Assembly: GCA_021778415.1 (NCBI GenBank)
Contig: JAJYCL010000003.1
Coordinates: forward strand, 62,001 to 126,000
Reading direction: 5' to 3'
DNA from: a bacterium
GTDB taxonomy: Bacteria; Vulcanimicrobiota; Vulcanimicrobiia; Vulcanimicrobiales; Vulcanimicrobiaceae
Length of the DNA stretch: 64,000 nt
Part shown: positions 8,139 through 16,115 of the stretch, piece after piece
How positions within the stretch are numbered: the stretch's first letter is position 1
Layout of the letters: each line of letters begins with the position of its first letter
Program-made: the position numbers and the translations under genes
Notes under the pieces: generated by a model
Databases searched by the model: none
What the model saw: only the letters and a program-made list of their open reading frames with translations
What the model was told of the DNA's origin: nothing

Positions 8139-9610
8139 CCGACGGGTAGAGATCCGGTTGTCGAAGCGCGTCCATCAAGAACATCGTGCAGCGCCGAGAG
8201 CATCGCCGCATCGTCGCCATACGTGCAAACGACATGCTTTGCTTGTGGAAAACTCAATGCATCGTAGGGCTCCAGCGTTGAGACCAGCAACGTTTCCGGT
8301 CTCTCGGCGAGTATCCGAACGATCGCGGCGTGCTGTTCAGGATAGAGATGGGCACGTCGCATAAAGACGACGATTCTCTCCTCGCCAAGCGACTGCATGA
8401 CCGCATCGACCTCGGCGAAACTCGGCTGTAATGGCAACGTTATGATATGCGACTCAAACCCTTTTGCACTCGGCTCGAGGTCAACGGCGCCATGCTCTAC
8501 TTCTCCCGAGAAGGCAACGATGCGATGAAACGGAGCGACCGGGTTTCCGCGTAGCGTCGTGATACTTCGCGCAGCGATTGTTTTGGCGATACCTGCGTAG
8601 GGTGGGCGTGCGTCCACCGCTAATGGCGCGGCAAACTGGGTGCGCAGCGAACGCATCCGTTCAACGGCTTGCATCATACGCTCGAGGGGAATACGTCCAG
8701 AAGCGATGGCCGAAGCGATAGCGCGAATAATGCGCCGCGATTCATCCGGACCTCCCGACAATATCAATGCATCGACGCCGGCAGCGAGCGCACAGATCGC
8801 GCCTTCGACGATTCCGAGCGTTCCTGCGATCGCTTGCATTTCGAGCGCATCGGAAAACAGCACGCCCGAAAACGCGCAGTTCGTGCGTAACCACTCGTTG
8901 AGAAACGGTCCATTAAGCGTCACCGGACGTTCGTCGTGAAGCGCTTCGATGACGATGTGTGCCGACATAACGGCGCGGCACTGCGGTAGTATCGCTCGAA
9001 AAGGCGCCAGATCGCGGGTGGCAAGGCGTTGCAACGAGCCATCGATCACGGGCAGAGCCAGGTGCGAATCCACCGATGTGCCGCCATGACCGGGAAAGTG
9101 CTTCGGCGTTGCGACGATTCCGCCACGGTGCAACCCACGCGTAAATGCGCCGGCCGTGGCGATGACGCGCGCCGGATCGCGCCCGAAGGATCTCGTTCCA
9201 ATGACCGTACTCTGCGGTGCGAGCGCTAAATCGAGGACCGGCGCAAAGTTCACATTCATGCCCATGCGCCGCAAATCGAAGGCGCATTGTTCACCCGCTT
9301 GCGCAATAAGCGTGGTGTCTCCGGTCGCCGACATCGCCATTGCCGATGGCAAACACTCGACACCATCGCGCAAACGAACGACGCGCCCACCTTCCTGATC
9401 GATCGCGATCACGGGCGGAAGCAAGCGATTTGCTCGTGCCCTCATAGCGTCGGTCAACGCACGACCTTGCTCAACTGACGTCAAATTGCGAGCAAAAAAA
9501 ACGTAGCCGCCAAAGGGCGTTGCCCCAACTTCATCATGAAATGTCGCAGCGTCCGTAGCGTGAAAACCGGTCACTACGGTCGCCGCCGCTAGTTCTTCGT
9601 ATGCGTTCAA
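8135..9610 (-). CDS. nagZ: Beta-N-acetylhexosaminidase, glycoside hydrolase family 3
   Basis: 491 residues. The NagZ-type GH3 catalytic loop KHFPGHGGTSVDSH lies at 170-183 (the Asp-His pair is the acid/base), and the likely nucleophile Asp254 is in FSDALEM. A C-terminal domain of about 150 residues follows, as in the longer Gram-positive NagZ proteins. There is no signal peptide, so it acts in the cytoplasm. It removes GlcNAc from GlcNAc-(anhydro)MurNAc muropeptides. Its ends overlap the neighbouring genes by 4 bases each, placing it second in the salvage operon. Confidence 0.93.
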   Translation of the reverse strand: MNAYEELAAATVVTGFHATDAATFHDEVGATPFGGYVFFARNLTSVEQGRALTDAMRARANRLLPPVIAIDQEGGRVVRLRDGVECLPSAMAMSATGDTTLIAQAGEQCAFDLRRMGMNVNFAPVLDLALAPQSTVIGTRSFGRDPARVIATAGAFTRGLHRGGIVATPKHFPGHGGTSVDSHLALPVIDGSLQRLATRDLAPFRAILPQCRAVMSAHIVIEALHDERPVTLNGPFLNEWLRTNCAFSGVLFSDALEMQAIAGTLGIVEGAICALAAGVDALILSGGPDESRRIIRAIASAIASGRIPLERMMQAVERMRSLRTQFAAPLAVDARPPYAGIAKTIAARSITTLRGNPVAPFHRIVAFSGEVEHGAVDLEPSAKGFESHIITLPLQPSFAEVDAVMQSLGEERIVVFMRRAHLYPEQHAAIVRILAERPETLLVSTLEPYDALSFPQAKHVVCTYGDDAAMLSALHDVLDGRASTTGSLPVG

Positions 9611-10587
9611 GGGATTCGTGCTCCAGAGAAAAGATCAAATCGATGTATATCGTCGGCGTGGATATGCAGGCCAAGATTCGCGTTGACGGCGGGCGTATCG
9701 CGTGCATCGACGCGGACGTGCACATCGCCGGCCGTCGTTGCCACCAAAAGAATCACGTCGCTGCCCAATCGCGTTAGGCTGAGGACACGCCCGCGAAGAT
9801 CGCCATCGTCGCAAATGCGAGCGCAATGCGGACGAAACCCGAGAGCCATTCCTGAAAAGCCGAAATGTGCAGCGAGACGTTCACTCACGTTCATGGGCGG
9901 CTCGCCTAAAAACCGGGCGACGCGTATGGTCGCCGGAGCATCGTACACCGCTTGCGGTGGTCCGATTTGCTCGACGCGGCCGTCGATAAGAACCGCAATT
10001 CTCGTCCCGACCGTCATCGCTTCGGCGTGATCATGCGTCACATACAATGCCGGCCCGCCGGCCGCGCGACTGACGGCTCCAACGAGGGCAAGCGCCGAGG
10101 AACGGCCCTGCGGATCGATGTGCGCAAGCGGCTCATCGTAGAGCATCGCCCGAGGCGCACTCGCCAAGGCGCGAGCGAAAGCAATGCGTTGCCGCTCGCC
10201 GCCCGAACATGCACCGACGCGACGCAAAAGCAGGCCATCAAGGTCCAGGAGTTCGACAATCTCTGCCATGCGCGCGTGAGAGACGCGCGAAACCATCGTC
10301 AAGTGGGCGCGCACCGAGAGCATCGGCAAGAGGACATCGTCTTGAAAGAGCAGAGCGAAACGACGATCCTGCGGGGAATCCGCGGCGATGCTGCGACCAG
10401 CGAAATGCAACGAACCTGAATCCATTGTCCCGAGTCCGGCGACGATGCGTAAGAGCGTCGTTTTTCCCGCCCCCGACGGGCCAACGATCGCGACGATTTC
10501 ACCGGAATCGACGGTGAGGCACACGTCATCGACCTGCGGATTCGACCGACCAGCAAAGCGTTTACTGATCGCGTTGAGCGCAAGCAA
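9607..10587 (-). CDS. Sugar-type ABC transporter ATP-binding protein (MalK/UgpC-like)
   Basis: 326 residues. Walker A is GPSGAGKTT, the Q-loop is LLFQDDVLL, the signature motif is CSGGERQR, Walker B is AMLYDEP, the D-loop is HIDP and the H-loop is VTHDHAEA. A C-terminal OB-type regulatory domain of about 80 residues follows, as in MalK/UgpC. It is the first gene of the salvage operon, yet no permease or binding protein is nearby. It may energise membrane subunits encoded elsewhere, as shared ATPases such as MsmK do. The likely cargo is amino sugars or muropeptides, inferred from the operon. Confidence 0.85.
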   Translation of the reverse strand: MLALNAISKRFAGRSNPQVDDVCLTVDSGEIVAIVGPSGAGKTTLLRIVAGLGTMDSGSLHFAGRSIAADSPQDRRFALLFQDDVLLPMLSVRAHLTMVSRVSHARMAEIVELLDLDGLLLRRVGACSGGERQRIAFARALASAPRAMLYDEPLAHIDPQGRSSALALVGAVSRAAGGPALYVTHDHAEAMTVGTRIAVLIDGRVEQIGPPQAVYDAPATIRVARFLGEPPMNVSERLAAHFGFSGMALGFRPHCARICDDGDLRGRVLSLTRLGSDVILLVATTAGDVHVRVDARDTPAVNANLGLHIHADDIHRFDLFSGARIP

Positions 10588-10596
10588 ATGGCGCTC

Positions 10597-10935
10597 CTAG
10601 TGAATGCGAACGAGTTGCGCGACGGATTCGCCGCCAATATCGCTGATATAGACGTCCACGGCCGCCCCCGACCGCAAATCGGTCAGTGAGCCATTGCCGT
10701 TGTGCTTCGTCTCGATGCTTGTCGATGGCAACACTCGAATAGTTCGCACGCCATCGGGAAATTTTACGACGAGAAGTCCGCGGCCGTAATCGACCGAGAC
10801 GATTTTTCCGTGCAAAACTCCTCGATTATGGGCTGGAGCACGTTGCGTCCAGAAATTCCGCACGGGCGGCGGACTCGCGGCAACCGGCTGAGCCGCCGTG
10901 AAAGCCAGGGCGACGAACGCAAACAATCGGATCAT
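10597..10935 (-). CDS. Small exported protein of unknown function
   Basis: 112 residues from the ATG at 10935, where a signal peptide begins (MIRLFAFVALAFTAAQ, cut near VAA). An earlier in-frame ATG at 10995 would add a charged leader and overlap the divergent gene, so I rejected it. The mature part is a small beta-rich domain (GKIVSVDYGRGLLVVKF, then TIRVLPSTSIE) resembling OB-like or DUF5666-type modules. It lies 9 bases before the ABC ATPase and could be the promoter-proximal member of the salvage operon. I do not recognise a function. Confidence 0.6.
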   Translation of the reverse strand: MIRLFAFVALAFTAAQPVAASPPPVRNFWTQRAPAHNRGVLHGKIVSVDYGRGLLVVKFPDGVRTIRVLPSTSIETKHNGNGSLTDLRSGAAVDVYISDIGGESVAQLVRIH

Positions 10936-10988
10936 GGTATCCGTACAACGAGTACCGGGCAACGAGCGTTTCACCACTCCGTTCTCGA

Positions 10989-12464
10989 ATGACATTCTTC
11001 ATGCGTTTATTCGCGGCCATCCTCATCGCCTCTCTCGCCGTCGTGCCGAGTTCGGCATGGGCAACGCCCCAAAGCGCGCTCCTCGCAAGAATGTCGGTCG
11101 CCTCCGGCGGCCCATACACGGCCCAAATCGTATCGACGTGGACGACCAACGACGGAAGCGCTGCCGGCATTGTGACGACAACACGTCAGGGCGATGCGTT
11201 TCTGAGCCGCCGTTGCCTTGGGGCACTCTGCGCCGGCCGATATTTCGATGGAACGACCCTGTTCGCCGTTGACTCAAACGACGATCTCCTTCCGCTCACA
11301 TCGGCCGATCTCGAGGACCTGCGCGACCTTCGCTCGGCCTTGGCGCTCATGTTTTTGGCCCCCGACTTCCGGCGAAACGGTGGAATAATCACGCTTGAGC
11401 CCCCGTTTCATCAGGCGGGCAAAGATCGCGATATCATGCAGCTAGCGATGCCCGATGGCCGAAAACTCAGCATTTGGGTGAATCCGAAAACGGCTCTCGT
11501 GACGCGCATCGACCTTGACCTCCGAAGCATTCGCCTGCGAGAGTATCGTCGGGTTGGCCCCTACATGATCCCCTTTCAAGAAATCTATGCTCGCGCACGA
11601 CCGCGCACATTTCTATCGCGCACTGTTATTTCCGGAAATTTGCACGCACCGATCGGCATCGTGAGCGCAGTCCATCGCGACGCACCCGCCGCTCGGCGTG
11701 TTCGGGGGTCGACGCTTCCTATTTTCCCTTGCCAATTGGCCAACGTCGCGACCCGCTGCCTCGTCGACACCGGAAATAGCGGCATGGCCATTTCCCTTCG
11801 CTTAGCCGAACAGCTCAATGCGCCGGTCGTCGGAGCCGGAACGGCCCACGGGCTAGGAACCTACTCAACCGAAGTCGTCCGAAGCGGCCCGCTGACGCTT
11901 GCCAACGCACAGTTCGGCCCGGCACGGTATCTCGTTCTCCCGGATCTTTCCGGCTTGGGATTCGACGTTGTCGTAGGAAACGCCATATTCTCATCGCTTA
12001 CGGCGACGCTCGATTCACAGTCCTTACGATTTGGAACGCCGCCGAAGAGCAACGCGCAAGCAATCGCCGTGAGCTTTCCCGCACTCCTTCCCGAACTTTC
12101 CGTGGGTATCGACAATCAAAAGGCAGATGTTGATCTCGATACCGGAGACGATGCCGGATTCGATTTCTCGGCGACATTCGTCAAAAAATTTCCTCGACTT
12201 TTCACGCCGACAACGTCAATGAGGGTCAAAGGCATAGGCGGAACGGCGGTTACGCAACGTGGCGACGATCGGGTATTGCATCTTGGAACGTGTACGATTC
12301 TTGCATTTCCTACGCAATTCACGGCGGCGATGCCCTCGTCTACTGACGGGCGCATCGGCGCACGCATTCTTCATTCCATGACCCTTCGTTTCAACTATCC
12401 GGCCGGACGCATTGAATTTTCTCCCGCTGGCAAGACACCACCATGCACGCGATCATCACCTTAA
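10989..12464 (+). CDS. Exported protein with two retropepsin-like aspartyl protease modules
   Basis: 491 residues with a signal peptide (MRLFAAILIASLAVVPSSA). The N-terminal third is an outer-membrane-lipoprotein-like beta domain. Two retropepsin-type repeats follow: the first has LVDTGNSGMAIS around 255, the second DLDTGDDAGFDF around 380. Each carries the D-T-G triad of aspartyl proteases. Bacterial proteins of this kind are usually annotated as retropepsin-like aspartic protease; a substrate is not known. The 3' end overlaps the DUF167 gene by 22 bases. The second triad lacks the usual Ser after Gly-Asn (GDDA), so only one module may be active. Confidence 0.72.
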   Translation: MTFFMRLFAAILIASLAVVPSSAWATPQSALLARMSVASGGPYTAQIVSTWTTNDGSAAGIVTTTRQGDAFLSRRCLGALCAGRYFDGTTLFAVDSNDDLLPLTSADLEDLRDLRSALALMFLAPDFRRNGGIITLEPPFHQAGKDRDIMQLAMPDGRKLSIWVNPKTALVTRIDLDLRSIRLREYRRVGPYMIPFQEIYARARPRTFLSRTVISGNLHAPIGIVSAVHRDAPAARRVRGSTLPIFPCQLANVATRCLVDTGNSGMAISLRLAEQLNAPVVGAGTAHGLGTYSTEVVRSGPLTLANAQFGPARYLVLPDLSGLGFDVVVGNAIFSSLTATLDSQSLRFGTPPKSNAQAIAVSFPALLPELSVGIDNQKADVDLDTGDDAGFDFSATFVKKFPRLFTPTTSMRVKGIGGTAVTQRGDDRVLHLGTCTILAFPTQFTAAMPSSTDGRIGARILHSMTLRFNYPAGRIEFSPAGKTPPCTRSSP

Positions 12465-12709
12465 CGTGTAAACCGGGCAGTTCACGTCCGGGTCTGAGTC
12501 GTCGCGAAGGGGGATACGAGCTTCGCATCCGGGCTCGGGCCATCGATGGAAAAGCCAATCTCGCCGTTATTGCCGACCTAGCGGAGTATTTACATATCGC
12601 GCCATCGCAGATCGAAATACTCCACGGGCACCGATCTCGGATGAAACGCGTAAAGATTTCGGGGGTTTGCCAGGACGACGTCGAGGAACGCTTTGCAACG
12701 TTGACTTAA
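12443..12709 (+). CDS. DUF167 (YggU) family protein
   Basis: 88 residues, normal for DUF167. The family core is ELRIRARAIDGKANLAVIADLAEYL, quoted here only to LRIRARAIDGKANLAVIADL, followed by a Gly-His-Arg-Ser turn (GHRSRMKRVKI) that is the most conserved part. The protein is a small cytoplasmic alpha/beta fold of unknown function found in all kingdoms. Its start lies inside the 3' end of the upstream gene, which indicates translational coupling. Confidence 0.85.
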   Translation: MHAIITLTCKPGSSRPGLSRREGGYELRIRARAIDGKANLAVIADLAEYLHIAPSQIEILHGHRSRMKRVKISGVCQDDVEERFATLT

Positions 12710-12752
12710 GACGCAGCGGAGAAGCCTCCTCCATCCTTGAAGGACGCAGGTT

Positions 12753-13631
12753 ATGAAACTTCGTCCCCACTGGGAAACCGGCATTGCACTCCTTGTGATC
12801 CATCTTGGCGCCGTGCTCGCATTTTTTCCCGCGTTCTTCTCCTGGCCGGCCGTTGCCGTCGCCTTTGCCGTTGCCTATCTTACCGGCGGCATCGGCGTCA
12901 CGCTCTGTTTTCACCGGACATTGACGCATCGCAGTTTGCGCATGGTCAAGCCTCTCGAATACGCAATGGCGATTCTCGGCACGCTCGCCCTCCAAGGCGA
13001 TCCGATCGAGTGGGTTGCAACGCATCGCTTGCATCATGCCCACGCAGATCGCGACGGGGACCCGCATAGCATACGCAAAGGCCTGACCTGGGCACATCTT
13101 ACCTGGCTGTTTCGCACAAATAAAAATTTACCGACATGGGAGCAGCGCAAACGCTATACGCCGGATCTTTCCTCCGAACCGTTCTACCGCGCACTACCGT
13201 ATCTCCATCTCCCGCTGCAAGTGGGATTAGGTGCGTTGCTGTTTTTCCTCGGGGGCTGGTCGTTTGTCGTCTGGGGTATTTTTGTTCGGCTAGTTGTGGT
13301 CTACCACATCACCTGGCTCGTTAACAGCGCAGCCCATTTTTCGGGATACGTGACCTATCGCACCAAAGATCGCTCGGTCAATTCATGGGTCGTCGCCATG
13401 CTCGCGTGGGGCGAAGGCTGGCACAACAATCACCACGCATTTCCGTTTTCTGCACGGCATGGGCTCAAGTGGTTTGAATTCGATCTTACCTGGTGGAGCA
13501 TTCGCTTGCTACGCGCCTTACGACTCGTCGATAAAGTGCGCGTTCCGTCGCTTGAGATGCGCGAATCGTTAGCTAAGGCGCAACGGGAAGTGCATCGCCG
13601 TTTCTTTCGTCGTTTCGGGACACAACCGTAG
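12753..13631 (+). CDS. Membrane fatty acid desaturase (delta-9 acyl desaturase family)
   Basis: 292 residues with four or five hydrophobic segments. All three di-iron histidine boxes are present: HRTLTHRS (about 50), HRLHHAHAD (about 91) and HNNHHAF (about 228). This is the stearoyl-CoA/acyl-lipid desaturase layout, introducing a cis double bond into membrane acyl chains with O2 and an electron donor. The organism must therefore meet oxygen. The last 59 bases overlap tail-to-tail with the EAL-domain gene on the other strand. Confidence 0.9.
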   Translation: MKLRPHWETGIALLVIHLGAVLAFFPAFFSWPAVAVAFAVAYLTGGIGVTLCFHRTLTHRSLRMVKPLEYAMAILGTLALQGDPIEWVATHRLHHAHADRDGDPHSIRKGLTWAHLTWLFRTNKNLPTWEQRKRYTPDLSSEPFYRALPYLHLPLQVGLGALLFFLGGWSFVVWGIFVRLVVVYHITWLVNSAAHFSGYVTYRTKDRSVNSWVVAMLAWGEGWHNNHHAFPFSARHGLKWFEFDLTWWSIRLLRALRLVDKVRVPSLEMRESLAKAQREVHRRFFRRFGTQP

Positions 13632-15684
13632 CGAACGAAAAGGCTTCGGACGGCGGTGAAGGGCGGCTCACAAAGAAGCCCTGTACCTCTTCCACGCCGA
13701 TGTCGCGGAGTTGCGACAACGTATCGAACGTTTCCACTCCCTCGGCGATCGACGTTAAACCGACCGTCTGGGCCAGGGTTACAATGGCCTTTACGATGGC
13801 TGCGTCGTGAGAACCAGGAAGCATATCCCGGACGAAGCCCTTATCGATCTTGAGCGTATCGATCGGGAAGCGACGCAAATAACTCAAACTGGTGTACCCG
13901 GTACCGAAATCGTCAACGGAGAGACGTACGCCCAGGCGTTTGAGACTTTGCAACAACGTAATCGCCGACGAGACATCGTGCATGATCGAGCTCTCGGTGA
14001 GTTCCAGTTCGAACGCCGATGGATCGACATCGTACTCGGCAAGAACGCGACGGATCGTTGGTTCTAGCGTGCCCCGCTCAAACTGACGAGGCGAAACATT
14101 CACACAGACGCGAGGCACGTGAAAGCCTTCTGCTTTCCATTGCGCGAGTTGACGCGCAACTTCGCCGAGCACCCACTCACCCAACACGTCAATCGAACCG
14201 GACTCTTCAGCTACTGGAATAAAACTATCGGGTTGCAACAGCCCGAGCGTTGGATGCTGCCATCGAACGAGGGCCTCAAAGCCGCATAGCGATAAATCGG
14301 TGCAGCGCACAATCGGCTGATAATGCAACAACAACTGACCATCGGCGGCCGCACTACGAAGATCGCGTTTCAACGCGACGCGCTCGGTCGACGATGAGAG
14401 CATCCCCGGCACGAAGAAACGCCACGTGTTGCGCCCGGCTTGCTTCGACGCAAACATCGCTGCCTCGGCTGCCTTCATCAGGGCCTGAGCATCCATGCCA
14501 TCATCTGGAAAGACGCTAATCCCGATCGATGGAGTAACAAATGCATCCGTCTTGGCAATTTCAAATGCCGAGTCGAACGCATCGCGCAAACGTGATGCAA
14601 AGCTCTCGAGCGTTGCCCGATCGACAACATCGACGAGCAACATCGCAAACGTATCATCACCCAATCGCGAGATGGTGGCGCTGCGATCGACTAAACGCCG
14701 CAGCCGCGAAGCCACACTCCGCAGCATTTCATCACCAAAAGCGGTCCCGTAGAGATCGTTAATTTCTTTGAAACGATCCAAATCCAGCGTCAGAAGCCCA
14801 ACGCGACTGGAATATCGTTGTGCCATCGCGATGGCTTGCCCTAATCGATCTTCGAGGAGGGCACGATTGGGCAAATCGGTGAGCGGATCGTACTGCGCAA
14901 AATACGCAATGCGTTGCTCTGCCACTTTACGCTCGGTGATATCGAAAGCAACGGCAATCGTTCCCACGATACGACCGTCGATATCGCGCAAAGGCTCGAC
15001 ATGCCCCTGCAGCGTCTTTCCCGACCAAATCATCTCATACTCCGACGCGACACCTTGCAAGGCGACAAGATGCGCACGGCGGACCGGAAAACGTGATTCG
15101 TCGGCGATGAGAGCCGATGACGCGATGCGCGACCCAATCATCGAATCCGCCGACATCCCAAGGGAACTCAGCTGGGCGCCCTCTAACGACGTGATATTGA
15201 GCTCGGTGTCGGTGGTCACGACTAAGGCCGGCAATTGCTCAAAAAGGAGGCGCAACCGCGTTTCGCGCTGACGCAATTGATCTTCCATCGATCGTCGTGC
15301 CCGACGGACTTCGGCATCTCGGATTGCCCGCTCAACGGCCGAGCCTAGGCGTTTCAAATTATTCTTAAAGACGTAATCGTAGGCGCCTTCGCGCATCACT
15401 TCAACGGCTGCCTCTTCACCGATTGCGCCGGAGACGATGACGCAGGGAATATCCGCGTTACTACTGCGCAACAGCGCCAGAAGTGCCGGCGCACTAAAAT
15501 GCGGCATTGAATAATCGCAAAGCACGATATCCCACGTGCCATCCCGCAACGCCGCCGTCGCCGTATCGGGAGTGTCGACCCGGACTGACTCAACTGCATA
15601 GCCGTGCTTTCGCAGGGCAAGCAGATTCAGCTCCGCATCATCCGGCGAATCATCGACAAAAAGTGCCCGCAGTTCGGAGCTCAC
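13573..15684 (-). CDS. REC-PAS-GGDEF-EAL protein, probable c-di-GMP phosphodiesterase
   Basis: 703 residues. An N-terminal receiver (LFVDDSPDDAE, phosphoacceptor Asp in VLCDYSMP) is followed by a PAS domain, a GGDEF domain and an EAL domain. The GGDEF signature is degenerate (LGDDT), so synthesis of c-di-GMP is unlikely. The EAL domain retains FEALVRW, LTESSIM and VDDFGTGYTSLSYL with the metal-binding residues expected of an active phosphodiesterase. It overlaps the single-domain response regulator by 4 bases, so the kinase two genes upstream probably phosphorylates one or both receivers and controls c-di-GMP breakdown. Confidence 0.92.
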   Translation of the reverse strand: MSSELRALFVDDSPDDAELNLLALRKHGYAVESVRVDTPDTATAALRDGTWDIVLCDYSMPHFSAPALLALLRSSNADIPCVIVSGAIGEEAAVEVMREGAYDYVFKNNLKRLGSAVERAIRDAEVRRARRSMEDQLRQRETRLRLLFEQLPALVVTTDTELNITSLEGAQLSSLGMSADSMIGSRIASSALIADESRFPVRRAHLVALQGVASEYEMIWSGKTLQGHVEPLRDIDGRIVGTIAVAFDITERKVAEQRIAYFAQYDPLTDLPNRALLEDRLGQAIAMAQRYSSRVGLLTLDLDRFKEINDLYGTAFGDEMLRSVASRLRRLVDRSATISRLGDDTFAMLLVDVVDRATLESFASRLRDAFDSAFEIAKTDAFVTPSIGISVFPDDGMDAQALMKAAEAAMFASKQAGRNTWRFFVPGMLSSSTERVALKRDLRSAAADGQLLLHYQPIVRCTDLSLCGFEALVRWQHPTLGLLQPDSFIPVAEESGSIDVLGEWVLGEVARQLAQWKAEGFHVPRVCVNVSPRQFERGTLEPTIRRVLAEYDVDPSAFELELTESSIMHDVSSAITLLQSLKRLGVRLSVDDFGTGYTSLSYLRRFPIDTLKIDKGFVRDMLPGSHDAAIVKAIVTLAQTVGLTSIAEGVETFDTLSQLRDIGVEEVQGFFVSRPSPPSEAFSFATVVSRNDERNGDALPVAP

Positions 15685-16115
15685 TCAACCTCCGCTGACG
15701 GCGGCGGTTCGTTGAGGACAATCCAATACAGCCCGAGTTGCCGAACAGCTTCAACAAATTCGTTAAAATCGACTGGTTTGCGAACGTAACTGTTCACACC
15801 CAGACGATAGCCCGCCAGACGATCTTCTTCCTGTTTGCTTGAGGTGAGGATCACCGTCGGGATTAAGGCGGTTCGTTCGTCGCGACGGATTCGCTCAAGC
15901 AGTTCGAGTCCCGATATTTTCGGAAGCTTGAGATCGAGCAGAATAAATTGCGGCAGGCCACGTCCATCACGATGGCCTTCGAAAAGAAATTCGGCTGCGG
16001 CTGCTCCATCGCGAAGGACCACCACCTCATTGATAATATGGTTCTTCGAAAAGGCGCGTCGCGTCAATTCGACATCGTCATCGCTATCTTCAATGAGGAG
16101 AATGTACGGTTTCAT
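15681..16115 (-). CDS. Single-domain response regulator (Rcp1-like)
   Basis: 144 residues, receiver domain only. The acidic cluster is IEDSDDD, the phosphoacceptor lies in LLDLKLPKISG, the switch Thr/Ser is in ILTSSK and the conserved Lys is in RKPVDF. The LLDLKLP variant is typical of Rcp1-type regulators that work with phytochrome-like kinases. It sits between a PAS/GAF kinase and a REC-EAL protein, overlapping both by 4 bases, and probably relays phosphate between them. Confidence 0.92.
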   Translation of the reverse strand: MKPYILLIEDSDDDVELTRRAFSKNHIINEVVVLRDGAAAAEFLFEGHRDGRGLPQFILLDLKLPKISGLELLERIRRDERTALIPTVILTSSKQEEDRLAGYRLGVNSYVRKPVDFNEFVEAVRQLGLYWIVLNEPPPSAEVE

